A stretch of DNA of 64,000 nt from Rana temporaria (GCF_905171775.1 NC_053491.1:222928486-222992485); one strand, 5' to 3'. Shown: positions 26,101 through 40,900, counted from the first letter of the stretch. The notes: generated by a model not told the origin, from the letters alone. A program made the numbers and translations.

Positions 26101-29100
26101 TGGGTCTGCTGGTGCTTACATTGTTGTCCTGCAAGATGGAAAATATCTACAGAGGGTGAGGCTGAGTGTGTAATTATCAGTTATCACAAGTTATGGTATC
26201 TTATTCATTCATAAATGGTGGCATTCTTGGAGTGTCAAAATATCTGATGAGATGCACTTTTGCCACTGAAAAACGTAAGTAGTACTTGAAGAAGAAGATG
26301 ACTACACATTTGTAACCACTTAAGGACCAGTACACGACTATATACGTCGACACAATGGCTCCTGTGGTCAAATGGACGTACTTGTACGTCCCCTTTAAGA
26401 TGAGGCATTGTGGGCGCCCGCCGCGAGCTCCGTGAGTCCGACCACGGGTCCCACAGACTTAATGTTCACGGGGATACCCGCGATCATCTCACGGAGAGGA
26501 AAAACAAGGAAATGCTGATGTAAACAGGGAGACAAAAAACCCTAATAAAGCATGGTCCAATTTGCTCCATTGGGGGGGAAAAATCTTCCTGATCCCCAGG
26601 AGGCAATCGGATGTTCCATGGATCGACTACCCCTGGTGTTATTACCTATTGATGTTAATATCCAGTTATATTTTGTACATTTAGCCAGTGGCGTATCTAG
26701 GGTATGGCAGCCATGGCAAGTGCCATGGGCGCCATATGAAGGGGGTGCTGTTGAGTGGCTGGGCAGCAAGGCACTTACCAGGGTTTAAGGGTCTCTTCTT
26801 CCCTCCTCCCGAGCATAGGCAGGATCTCCTTTTCAGCACCTTTGCTAATGGACAATGGCAGCGCTAACCCTGCTGCTTTCAGCCACAGCCCTCCCCTGTT
26901 CTCCCAGGCTCTCCCATTCCATCTGGTCGGATTGGCAGCGCACAAAGAAGGAGGAACATCAGTTTCTCCCTCTCCTCTGTGAAAACTGAGGCCTTAAGTG
27001 ATGAAGATTTCATCACGTCCAGTATTGGTTCTGCATTTACCTGGCCTTGGAGGGCAGAGGAGGGATCAGGGGTCTAATAAACCCCAAATTTCTCCATAAA
27101 GAGGATATGTCACTACCCAAGGTATCATAAGGGATGATAAATATCATTAGTTTTTTTAGCTGTTTTTTTTTGTTGTTAAGGTTATCATTCTGAAAGATGG
27201 GTTTCAAATGTTTCGACAGGGGCGCAGTTTCAGTGCTTGCCATAGGCGCTATTTTCACTAGATATGCCTCTGCATTTAGGAATGCATCCAGCTCTTTTTT
27301 TAAACAATCTACTGAGCTGAGTTGGAGATCATAAACATAGGCAGAACTACACAACATGAAAGAGAATTGACTGTGCGGCATAGAGTTAAGACTTTTGTGT
27401 ACATTACAAACAAGTTTAAAAACTACTGTTTTCTGATTGAACGATGGAGTTCAAAGTCATTTTAATTATATACATAGATGAGGGACAGAGTAAACTATTT
27501 CAAATTAGCCAAAGTCACAAACAGAAACTATACGTTTACTGTTAATAGCTAGGCCACTTAACCAATGAAGACACGTGTATTATTTGTACTGTATTAAAGT
27601 GTATTCAGATGCCTGTAAAAGTCTGACACGCGTCTATGAACAAACACATAAGTGCAAAAAGGAATTAAGAATTAAAGCAATTTATTCTCAATTACTGTTA
27701 CTCCTATTAACAATAGTCTGTTAATTCTGTACACTCTCACATAATCATTTCATATAATGAAACTCCGACGCTGCTTGGCTTACTTACAATAGAAATCTAT
27801 ATATTAAAGAAAATCGGTTATAATTGTTGTGTGTGAGACATTCTTATATGGTGTTCAATCAGATCATTGTGTTTTATGCTAACATTTCAGATCCATATAA
27901 TCTGTGACAAATGCAGGTCAGAAATTGAATATTTAATGCAAAGACTTTTTGATAAAATGTGTAAGATGACAGAACCCAACACCACACTACCATGCCCAGA
28001 GGTCTCCAGACTTCTATATTTTAAAGGAAAACTTACAAGGAATGGCCTTACCTTCCAAGGAAGAATGCTATGTAAAAGGTCGAACTGTTCAGATTGACAA
28101 ACTGAAAAAGAAACATTTTCAAAGTAAAGCTGTTCTCCCATTCTGATTCAGTACGTGGCTGTTCTGTGGGCAAAAACATGTGCACAACTGTAGATTTTAA
28201 CCATTTTCACTTAGATCTCAAGTAATCAACAAACTAATGTGCAACTACTTGGTAAGGAGTTTTCTACTATATGTTCAATATTGAAAAACGGACAAGAGCA
28301 GAAATGACGTGATTTTTCTTACATTGCATGATATTAGTCTGCTACTGACATCTGTACACTGCTCTACATACTACTGACCCCTGCACACTGCTCCACATAC
28401 TACTGACCTCTATATACTGCCCTACATACAACTGACCTCTGTACATTGTTCAACATGCTACTGACCTCTGCACACTCTTCTACATACTACTGACCTCTGT
28501 ACACTGCTCTACATCCTACTGACCTCTGCATACTGATCCACATACTACTAACCTCTATACCCTGCTCTACATAATACTGAGCCCTGTACACTGCCCTACA
28601 TACTACTGTCCCTTATACACTGCTCTACATAATACCGACCCCAGTACATTGCCCTATATACTACTAACCTCTATACACTGCCCTCTGTACATTGTTCAAC
28701 ATGCTACTGACCTCTGTACACTGCTCTACATACTCCTGACCTCTGTCTACTGCCCTACATAATAATGACTTCTGTACACTGCACTACATAATACTGATTT
28801 CTGTACACTGCCCTACATACTACTGACCTCTGTACACTGCTCCGCATACTACTGACCTCTATACACTGTTTAACATTTTACTGAACTCTGCACATTGCCC
28901 TACGTACTACTGACCTATGTACACTGCTCTACATCCTACTGACCTCTGTACACTGCTTTACATAATACTGACCCCTATAAATTGCTCTACACAATACCGA
29001 CCTCTGTCTACTGCCTACATACTACTGACCTCTGTACATTGTTTTGCATCCTACTGATCTCTGTACTCTGCTCTACATTTTACAGACCTCTGTACACTGC

Positions 29101-30832
29101 TCTACATGCTATTGACCCCATTACACTACCCTACATATATCTGCACACTGCTCTACGTGCTACTGACCCCTGTACACTGCCCTACATCCTACTGACCCCT
29201 GTACACTGCCCTACATACTACTGACCTCTGTACACTGTCCTGTATACTACTGATCTCTGTACACTGCCCTACATGCTACTGACCTCTGTACACAGACCTA
29301 CATACTACTGACCCCTGTACACTGCCCTACATACTACTGACTTCTGTACACTGCTCTACATACTTATGACCCCTGTACTCTTCCCTACATATTACTGACC
29401 CCTGTACTCTGCCCACTTACACTGGAAAGTAGTACAACCCAGCCAGCCAGGCCAGACTTTACAGCAGCCAGTCAGGCCTAAAAATAGTCAAGCAAATCAG
29501 CCTACAGTACCAATTGTGCTGCTTTCATGATGGACTTGTGGGGTGAGCAATTACTCTCCAAAATACATGCTTTTGGATTGAGATAGTTCATTTGGAACTC
29601 AATACTGTTCCAGTACAAGTAAAGATGTATACTTGGACATTGGGCCATTACCCTTTTAGATGAAAGAAACAATCAAAGAGGAGCAGGCGCCATTGGTTAA
29701 ACTGTACAGCTATTTATTTGTATTGGAGATATAAATAAAAGTACTCACTGTATTTGTAAAGTTTCAGGCATGTGGTTTGTTGTCCTTTGATTCCGTCAGG
29801 GCCCAACCGATAGATTTGAGTGTCCTTGGGTCTCTGTCACAGCGCTGGTATTTGGCTGTGTTGCTGGTGTTGTCTAGCTGGGTCCATGCGCTTGGTTGTG
29901 AGGATGTGAGCGCACAGATGTGCCAGAGGAGCCGCCGGAGCGCACGTTGAAGCGCACGCTTGTGGACGCTATGGTTGCGGGGGGAATGATGACGTCATCG
30001 ACCGGAGACAGCAATGTGCGACGCGTTTCCGTGCATGTGCTGTGGTTCGATAGGGGAACGTACACACAGCGCGCACCTTTGTCAAGCTGGCTGTAGGGGT
30101 CACTACAGCACATTTTTATATGCCTCTCATAGGTTGCTATCTTGTGGCCAAATAGTATAATGTCCTCTATATAGAGGAATTGATACTATAAGAGATCTTT
30201 ATTAAGCCAAAGAAGAAAAAAGATGGGGAGGGAATGCCGGATATTGGAAATACTATACATGCATACATAACGCGCCAAAATTACAAAAAATATGGATAGA
30301 AATTATATATATAAAAACAAATTTTAATCATATATATAAAAATATTGGTCTATAAAAAAATAATAAAAAAATAAAAAAATGAGGGTAACATTTTTAAATT
30401 TTAAATTTTTATTATGGTGGTGAAGTGAGGATATATGGAACAAAAAAAAGGGGGGGGGGGGATGAATGTGGTAACATGAAAATAAAAATAATTGTAAAAG
30501 TAAAAATAAAAATAAAAAATAAGGACAAAAATAAAAATAAAAATAAAAATAAAAATAAAAATGGAAAATAAAAAACAATAATAAAAACGAAAATAAAAAT
30601 AAAATTAAATATAAAAATGAACATAAAAGCAAAAATAAAAATAAAAATAAAAATAAAAGTGAGGATGAGGAAAGGTGTTATGGAAATAAATTTTATTGGT
30701 GTAGTTGAAAATAGATTATATTATATGAAATTATATGAAAATTATATAAAATATATGTAAGGGGGGTGTGTAATATAAGATATATTGTATTATATGTTTA
30801 GAAATGTAAATGTGGATAAAAATTGGGTATAA

Positions 30833-30863
<31 letters not shown>

Positions 30864-33800
30864 AAAAAAACATATATATATAAGATGAAAAAATGGACGG
30901 AACAGGACGGAAAGATGATGGATAAAAAATGATGGATACATTTTTTTTTTTTTTTTTTTTTTTTTAAAGGATAGTGGAGACTTCAAGCTCTTCATTAAGG
31001 CCTCCTGGCCTAAGGGCATCGAGAGTATATATCCAGAAAGTTTCTCTTTCGCATAGTCGATGGAATCTTTCAGCTTCAGTTAGTTTGTTGGGTATTTGCT
31101 CTATTATCCACACTCTCAGACCATCAGTCGATTTGTTATGGTGTTCTAGAAAATGACGTGGGACACTATGTTTGTCCCTGCCTCCCTCTACCTTTCTTCT
31201 GTGTTCACCAAAACGTTGGCGCAGAGGCCTTATGGTTCGACCAACGTAAAGAAGTTCACAAGGACAGTGTAGGGCATAGATCACGAATTCAGACCCACAG
31301 TTGTAGAATTCTTTGAATGTATATGTTTTTCCTTTGCTGCAAAAACTCTTTTGCCCATGTTCAACAAATTTGCAAGTTTTGCAAGTGGGTTTTTTGCATT
31401 GATACATCCCTAGTATAGAGATCATTGGGATGAATTCTTGTGTGGGTGTTTTCTTCAATTTACTCGGAGCGATTTTGTTTTTAATGCTTGTGGCTCGACG
31501 GTAGGTGGTGGTGGGAACTTCTGGTAATATAGTTTTTAGATGTACGTCCTCTAATAGAATGGGCCAGTGTCTCTTGAGGATTGCTTCCATGTCTTTATGA
31601 CTGGTGTGGAATTTTGTTATGAACCTGGTCTGCTGTATTGGTACTGTTTTTTGGACGGTTGTCGGAGGTTTTGGATCATGGTAATAGTTGTACGCTTGGT
31701 TAACTAGGGACGCTGGGTATTTTTTGTCAAGCAATTTTTTCTTCATAAAAACACTCTGATCTTCATAGTCTTTATGTTGTGTGCAATTTCGTTAAGGCGG
31801 CAGAATTGGCCCTTGGGAATGTTGTCTATCCATTTTTTGTGATGACAGCTTTTGTAGTGGAGTAGTGAGTTACCTGCAGTTGGTTTGAAGTGGGTTCTTG
31901 CTTTGATTTTTCCATTATAGTGATATAATTCAAGATCTAAGAATATTAATTTATTATGATCATGTACAAATGTGAATGATAGACCATGCGGATTGTTGTT
32001 GCAGTGGTCTACGAAAGTTCGGGTTTCCTCTGTATCACCATCCCAAATAATAATGATATCATCTATGAACCTGCCATAGTATATCAAATGCCTGGAGTGG
32101 GGATTGTTGGACCAAATGTATCTATCCTCCCACAACCCCATGGCTAGGTTGGCGTATGATGGAGCAAAATTTGCGCCCATCGCAGTGCCCGTGGTTTGTA
32201 GATAAAAGTCTTCATTGAATAAAAAATAGTTGTGTGTTAAGCAGAATTGGGTACAATCCATAATAAATTTGGCTTGAGCATTGCTCATGTATGGATTCTC
32301 TGCTAAGAAATGGTAGGTGGCAGCTAGGCCAAACTCATGGGGGATCGAGGTGTACAAAGATGATACGTCTAGTGACATCCATGTGTAATTCTTCTCCCAC
32401 ACATAGGTTTTTAATGACTCTAGAAGGTGTGAGCCGTCTCGGATGTAAGAACGTAGGCCTTGGGCCAATGGTTGTAGGTAGTGATCTATATATTTCGAGA
32501 GGCCTGAAGTTAGAGTATCCATGGCGGCAATGATAGGTCTGCCAGGAGGGTGTGTGGTGTTTTTATGGATTTTGGGAATATGATAAAAATAGGGTGTGTT
32601 ATAAAATTCTTTAATCATAAAAGAAGCCTCTTTTTTAGAGATAATGTTATCCCTTGTGGCAGTTTTTACTAGTTCGTCCTTGATGGTGCGGAACTGTGGG
32701 TCCTGGCTGAGTTTTTTGTAAGTGGAGACGTCATTCAACAAGCGTTCAGCTTCTGATATGTAATCAGCACGATCTTGTATGACAGTCATAAAGACATGGA
32801 AGCAATCCTCAAGAGACACTGGCCCATTCTATTAGAGGACGTACATCTAAAAACTATATTAACAGAAGTTCCCACCACCACCTACCGTCGAGCCACAAGC
32901 ATTAAAAACAAAATCGCTCCGAGTAAATTGAAGAAAACACCCACACAAGAATTCATCCCAATGATCTCTATACTAGGGATGTATCAATGCAAAAAACCCA
33001 CTTGCAAAACTTGCAAATTTGTTGAACATGGGCAAAAGAGTTTTTGCAGCAAAGGAAAAACATATACATTCAAAGAATTCTACAACTGTGGGTCTGAATT
33101 CGTGATCTATGCCCTACACTGTCCTTGTGAACTTCTTTACGTTGGTCGAACCATAAGGCCTCTGCGCCAACGTTTTGGTGAACACAGAAGAAAGGTAGAG
33201 GGAGGCAGGGACAAACATAGTGTCCCACGTCATTTTCTAGAACACCATAACAAATCTACACCAAAAAACCACGCTATCACAACACAGTAAATTCAGGCAG
33301 CGGCTAGCGTGTGATGACAAGAAAAAATAAAACAATATAAAAAGCCGCGCCAAGTATCAACAAAAAAATGAATATAATAGTTCAACAGTCCACAAATGGT
33401 ATGAGTAAGTGGATTTTAGATTGGTTCTCAAACAAAAGGCAGAATCGCTGTATTGATCAAAGGCTGATTTGCATGTAGAGATGTTTAGCTTTTCAATGCA
33501 CCAGGTGACATGCATACAATGTGTGAGATCCCACCACCGGAATTGTATATCAGCTTACCAGATAGCAAGCTTTTAGTGCAATTGGCTATAGCCCAGCCAC
33601 GGCCTTTGAATCCCCTGGGCTAAGATGTTTCAAGATTCCCAATCAAATGGCAGCCTTGGAGTTGGAAATGGTGCTTGTTTGCGATTTAGGACACCCCGCA
33701 CCTCATCAATAATCACAGTAACACGATAAGCGTAACCCAATCCGGTTCACATGCAGGCAGGAAGATAGAAAGGGATGCAATAGCGTGATATCGTAGGTAA

Positions 33801-34858
33801 CAGATTTATTAAAAAAAGTAATGTACTTACACTTAGACAGTATAAACACAGCATGTAAACAGGTAAAAAAAGCCGGCCGGCTTACGGAGCCCTCCTCCTC
33901 GGCGTGATGACGTCACTGACGCTGCCTCCAGACGCGTTTCGTCCTATTGGACACTCCCCATTGAGAATGTCCAATAGGACGAAACGCGTCTGGAGGCAGC
34001 GTCAGTGACGTCATCACGCCGAGGAGGAGGGCTCCGTAAGCCGGCCGGCTTTTTTTACCTGTTTACATGCTGTGTTTATACTGTCTAAGTGTAAGTACAT
34101 TACTTTTTTTAATAAATCTGTTACCTACGATATCACGCTATTGCGTCCCTTTCTATCTTCCTGCCTGCATGTGAACCGGATTGGGTTACGCTTATCGTGT
34201 TACTGTGATTATTGATGAGGTGCGGGGTGTCCTAAATCGCAAACAAGCACCATTTCCAACTCCAAGGCTGCCATTTGATTGGGAATCTTGAAACATCTTA
34301 GCCCAGGGGATTCAAAGGCCGTGGCTGGGCTATAGCCAATTGCACTAAAAGCTTGCTATCTGGTAAGCTGATATACAATTCCGGTGGTGGGATCTCACAC
34401 ATTGTATGCATGTCACCTGGTGCATTGAAAAGCTAAACATCTCTACATGCAAATCAGCCTTTGATCAATACAGCGATTCTGCCTTTTGTTTGAGAACCAA
34501 TCTAAAATCCACTTACTCATACCATTTGTGGACTGTTGAACTATTATATTCATTTTTTTGTTGATACTTGGCGCGGCTTTTTATATTGTTTTACCATAAC
34601 AAATCGACTGATGGTCTGAGAGTGTGGATAATAGAGCAAATACCCAACAAACTAACTGAAGCTGAAAGATTCCATCGACTATGCGAAAGAGAAACTTTCT
34701 GGATATATACTCTCGATGCCCTTAGGCCAGGAGGCCTTAATGAAGAGCTTGAAGTCTCCACTATCCTTTAAAAAAAAAAAAAAAAATTTGTATCCATCAT
34801 TTTTTATCCATCATCTTTCCGTCCTGTTCCGTCCATTTTTTCATCTTATATATATATG

Positions 34859-34900
<42 letters not shown>

Positions 34901-37900
34901 TTATACCCAATTTTTATCCACATTTACATTTCTAAACATATAATACAATATATCTTATATTACACACCCCCCTTACATATATTTTATATAATTTTCATAT
35001 AATTTCATATAATATAATCTATTTTCAACTACACCAATAAAATTTATTTCCATAACACCTTTCCTCATCCTCACTTTTATTTTTATTTTTATTTTTATTT
35101 TTATTTTTGCTTTTATGTTCATTTTTATATTTAATTTTATTTTTATTTTCGTTTTTATTATTGTTTTTTATTTTCCATTTTTATTTTTATTTTTATTTTT
35201 ATTTTTATTTTTATTTTTATTTTTGTCCTTATTTTTTATTTTTATTTTTACTTTTACAATTATTTTTATTTTCATGTTACCACATTCATCCCCCCCCCTT
35301 TTTTTGTTCCATATATCCTCACTTCACCACCATAATAAAAATTTAAAATTTAAAAATGTTACCCTCATTTTTTTATTTTTTTATTATTTTTTTATAGACC
35401 AATATTTTTATATATATGATTAAAATTTGTTTTTATATATATAATTTCTATCCATATTTTTTGTAATTTTGGCGCGTTATGTATGCATGTATAGTATTTC
35501 CAATATCCGGCATTCCCTCCCCATCTTTTTTCTTCTTTGGCTTAATAAAGATCTCTTATAGTATCAATTCCTCTATATAGAGGACATTATACTATTTGGC
35601 CACAAGATGGCAACCTATGACAGGCATATAAAAATGTGCTGTAGTGACCCCTACAGCCAGCTTGACAAAGGTGCGCGCTGTGTGTACGTTCCCCTATCGA
35701 ACCACAGCACATGCACGGAAACGCGTCGCACATTGCTGTCTCCGGTCGATGACGTCATCATTCCCCCCGCAACCATAGCGTCCACAAGCGTGCGCTTCAA
35801 CGTGCGCTCCGGCGGCTCCTCTGGCACATCTGTGCGCTCACATCCTCACAACCAAGCGCATGGACCCAGCTAGACAACACCAGCAACACAGCCAAATACC
35901 AGCGCTGTGACAGAGACCCAAGGACACTCAAATCTATCGGTTGGGCCCTGACGGAATCAAAGGACAACAAACCACATGCCTGAAACTTTACAAATACAGT
36001 GAGTACTTTTATTTCTATCTCCAATACAAATAAATAGCTGTACAGTTTAACCAATGGCGCCTGCTCCTCTTTGATTGTTTCTTTCATCATATGTACCTGA
36101 GTGTCGCTTCAGCTCCTTCTGCATGGCTGCCTGGTTTTAACAGACTGTAAACTCATGTTACAAGCTCACCTAGCTTACAGGACTTTGCACCAAGGACTCT
36201 TTTTTCTTTACATGTTATACCACATGCGCTTTATTGTACTTAATTGTCTACACCCTAGGAGCATTGTTTATATAGCAGCAGTGGTTCACTGTCAAAAGGA
36301 GTCTGTGGTACGATTCAGTCCATTTATAAATGACCTTTGCATTTGCAACCCCTTTTTCACCCAGTATATATATATTATTAAGCTACTAATAAAGACAGTG
36401 GGCTACCATACGTAGGTGGTTTTTTTATATACCCACAAATCAGGCTTACAACATAGTTTGTCTGTAACAAATGCTAAAATAACTCTCATCCTACATAATA
36501 GTGTATGGATATACATGCATAGATAGCAACCTATATACAGATAAATCTATCTGATTTTACATTCTCAGCATCATTTTTATTTTTATTTTTATTTTACATT
36601 TTTATCTATATAATTTTTATACATATTTTTATTCTTATACATTTTTTTATTCATCTCATTCCTACATCTCTTTTTTTATTGTATTTTTATCTGTCTTATG
36701 GTAAGATGGATTTTCTATCAGAGCTAGAGTCACAAAAATACAATATCCTAGACACTTTGTACTCTCACCTACCCACCACCTTATTTTTATCAGATGTTAC
36801 ATTAAGCAAGAATATCAGATACAAATTGTGTGGCTATTTTAAAAAATTAGAGCGCACCATCCATTCTACCAATTCACAGTGGTGGGACAGATATTTCCTG
36901 CAAAAATATTTAGACAACAGGATTACCCCTAGAGGACTAAGAGTTCTAAAGAATTGCTCTTTCCTTGGTGAAAATGATGCCAAGGAGTGGAACAGTTTAG
37001 CTGAATTCTGTACCACGAAATGGATAGACATCTTGATCAAACACAGAACAGCGAAGTTTGAGCAGCTACAAAATGCTGTTATTTCTTTATGCTCTCTAAT
37101 TATAGACACAGGACACACAGTCCCGTCCTCTTGGCAGGACATACTAAAAAAGAACACTAAAAAACTAGAGGGAGACTTAATCTACAACAAACTAGGTAAA
37201 TTCAGACGCGACATTAAGGACTACACAAGCAATAGAGTCTTTAGCTGGATGGACAAACAATCCAATACTATCACTCAAGCTTCCCAACAACACCCAGCTC
37301 AAGCTTTACCACAACTCAGAAGCCCTCCCAATACCACATTATGTTCACAACAACCTCCACCGTTAATGTCGCTCAATTTAAAACACCCAATCCACTCCAC
37401 TCACCATTTTAAATCCACACCGAACATAAAACCCATCCCTCCGAAAACACTCTCCTCAAAAAAACACTCGGGCACCAAGTCATCTCAAAATCAATTGATA
37501 GCAAAGTTGGGTTCTTTCTACAATCGTGACCAAGCCAAATATCTAGAGAGAAAACGTACCTCCAAGACTGATGGTGATAATGACCAATCATGTCATATGA
37601 TCATGGGTTCCCCTAACCCAAATGATCCTATTTCCACCGACCCACCTCTAAACGCACCGTCGAGCACCAACAATACAGTACCTAATATCCCTTGCTTCGA
37701 AACATCTTCCATTCCATCCACTTGTGATTCCATCCCCAGCATGACAAATGCACGGATGGTTTCTGGTGGAAAAAAACACCCAACCGTCTCTCTTCCTCGG
37801 CCCGTTTCTCCTTTTTTAGGGGCACGCCCCTCTCCGGCCTCAAAAAGCAAAAGAAAGTTTTCAGAAGAGGTTGCAGAGGGGGCAGTAACAAACACAGAGG

Positions 37901-40900
37901 AGAAATTACCCAAATATCCCAAACGGTCAAAATCTACAACTTGTCCAAACACAACCTCACCACAGGTGAAACTTCCTTACTCAATCGAGGATTAAACTTT
38001 GCACCATCCAATAAGCCTGACCCATTTACACTTTTCAAAGATCTCAACAGATTTGTACGCAACCTCACTCTTAAGAGATTCTTTTTGATGAAAGACTCCA
38101 AAAACAGAGTGACTGAAGACATAAGTTCACTCGTGGGTCTATTAGACACATCCTCCAATAGTGTGGACATAGATTTTGACCTTGATCTTATTGATCAACT
38201 AGAAGTTCTAACTCAGCATGATCCTGATAACACCTTGGACCTGTTCACCCAACATCTACATTCCTCACCACCCATCATCCACACCACCCTGAAACCCATA
38301 TCAAACTTCTATCCCTACCACTCCAAAGGACCCCATCTGACAACATTCTATAATATGGTGTTTTCAGATATTAAAAAGATGTGCACCAATCCTTCCCGCC
38401 AACCTTCACACTTAGGTTACCTTTCAACCGAAGAAAATGGAGCGTTACTATCTCTTTCTAAGAATGACAGTATAATCATTAAGACTGCTGATAAAGGCGG
38501 AGGTATAGTCATACAAGATCGTGCTGATTACATATCAGAAGCTGAACGCTTGTTGAATGACGTCTCCACTTACAAAAAACTCAGCCAGGACCCACTCCCA
38601 CAGTTCCGCACCATCAAGGACGAACTAGTAAAAACTGCCACAAGGGATAACATTATCTCTAAAAAAGAGGCTTCTTTTATGATTAAAGAATTTTATAACA
38701 CACCCTATTTTTATCATATTCCCAAAATCCATAAAAACACCACACACCCTCCTGGCAGACCTATCATTGCCGCCATGGATACTCTAACTTCAGGCCTCTC
38801 GAAATATATAGATCACTACCTACAACCATTGGCCCAAGGCCTACGTTCTTACATCCGAGACGGCTCACACCTTCTAGAGTCATTAAAAACCTATGTGTGG
38901 GAGAAGAATTACACATGGATGTCACTAGACGTATCATCTTTGTACACCTCGATCCCCCATGAGTTTGGCCTAGCTGCCACCTACCATTTCTTAGCAGAGA
39001 ATCCATACATGAGCAATGCTCAAGCCAAATTTATTATGGATTGTACCCAATTCTGCTTAACACACAACTATTTTTTATTCAATGAAAACTTTTATCTACA
39101 AACCACGGGCACTGCGATGGGCGCAAATTTTGCTCCATCATACGCCAACCTAGCCATGGGGTTGTGGGAGGATAGATACATTTGGTCCAACAATCCCCAC
39201 TCCAGGCATTTGATATACTATGGCAGGTTCATAGATGATATCATTATTATTTGGGATGGTGATACAGAGGAAACCCGAACTTTCGTAGACCACTGCAACA
39301 ACAATCCGCATGGTCTATCATTCACATTTGTACATGATCATAATAAATTAATATTCTTAGATCTTGAATTATATCACTATAATGGAAAAATCGAAGCAAG
39401 AACCCACTTCAAACCAACTGCAGGTAACTCACTACTCCACTACAAAAGCTGTCATCACAAAAAATGGATAGACAACATTCCCAAGGGCCAATTCTGCCGC
39501 CTTAAGCGAAATTGCACACAACATAAAGACTATGAAGATCAGAGTGTTTTTATGAAGAAAAAATTGCTTGACAAAAAATACCCAGCGTCCCTAGTTAACC
39601 AAGCGTACAACTATTACCATGATCCAAAACCTCCGACAACCGTCCAAAAAACAGTACCAATACAGCAGACCAGGTTCATAACAAAATTCCACACCAGTCA
39701 TAAAGACATGGAAGCAATCCTCAAGAGACACTGGCCCATTCTATTAGAGGACGTACATCTAAAAACTATATTACCAGAAGTTCCCACCACCACCTACCGT
39801 CGAGCCACAAGCATTAAAAACAAAATCGCTCCGAGTAAATTGAAGAAAACACCCACACAAGAATTCATCCCAATGATCTCTATACTAGGGATGTATCAAT
39901 GCAAAAAACCCACTTGCAAAACTTGCAAATTTGTTGAACATGGGCAAAAGAGTTTTTGCAGCAAAGGAAAAACATATACATTCAAAGAATTCTACAACTG
40001 TGGGTCTGAATTCGTGATCTATGCCCTACACTGTCCTTGTGAACTTCTTTACGTTGGTCGAACCATAAGGCCTCTGCGCCAACGTTTTGGTGAACACAGA
40101 AGAAAGGTAGAGGGAGGCAGGGACAAACATAGTGTCCCACGTCATTTTCTAGAACACCATAACAAATCGACTGATGGTCTGAGAGTGTGGATAATAGAGC
40201 AAATACCCAACAAACTAACTGAAGCTGAAAGATTCCATCGACTATGCGAAAGAGAAACTTTCTGGATATATACTCTCGATGCCCTTAGGCCAGGAGGCCT
40301 TAATGAAGAGCTTGAAGTCTCCACTATCCTTTAAAAAAAAAAAAATAAATTTTATCCATCATTTTTTATCCATCATCTTTCCGTCCTGTTCCGTCCATTT
40401 TTTCATCTTATATATATATGTTTTTTTTATATATATATATATATATATACATATAATTATACCCAATTTTTATCCACATTTACATTTCTAAACATATAAT
40501 ACAATATATCTTATATTACACACCCCCCTTACATATATTTTATATAATTTTCATATAATTTCATATAATATAATCTATTTTCAACTACACCAATAAAATT
40601 TATTTCCATAACACCTTTCCTCATCCTCATTTTTATTTTTATTTTTATTTTTATTTTTGCTTTTATGTTCATTTTTATATTTAATTTTATTTTTATTTTC
40701 GTTTTTATTATTGTTTTTTATTTTCCATTTTTATTTTTATTTTTATTTTTGTCCTTATTTTTTATTTTTATTTTTACTTTTACAATTATTTTTATTTTCA
40801 TGTTACCACATTCATCCCCCCCCCCTTTTTTTGTTCCATATATCCTCACTTCACCACCATAATAAAAATTTAAAATTTAAAAATGTTACCCTCATTTTTT

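Larger units (their letters stand above)
32784..34771 (+). pseudogene. PLE copy B: endonuclease end, interrupted
   Basis: The copy B coding sequence begins at HKDMEAILKRHWPILL, after the RT domain. It contains the Cys motif CKKPTCKTC and GIY-YIG residues (LLYVGRTIRPLRQRFGEHR). It is broken after EHHNK at 33256 by a 1.34-kb insert and resumes at 34593 to end EELEVSTIL. The Thr instead of Pro in ILTEVP distinguishes it from copies A and C. Confidence 0.9.

Noticed and set aside
27867..28141. Small frames on both strands overlapping 28052-28163
   Set aside because: The conserved signal is a spliced ANO4 exon in a different phase, with AG and GT boundaries inside these frames.
28345..29413. Regular 29-bp repeats resembling a CRISPR array
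   Set aside because: Units are directly adjacent, with no unique spacers. The surroundings are a vertebrate intron, so it is a minisatellite.
30324..30632. Phe/Leu-rich open frames in AT-rich DNA (also near 35107 and 40657)
   Set aside because: They are translations of (TTTTTA)n and T-rich PLE 3' DNA. Length follows repeat number and no conserved domain is present.
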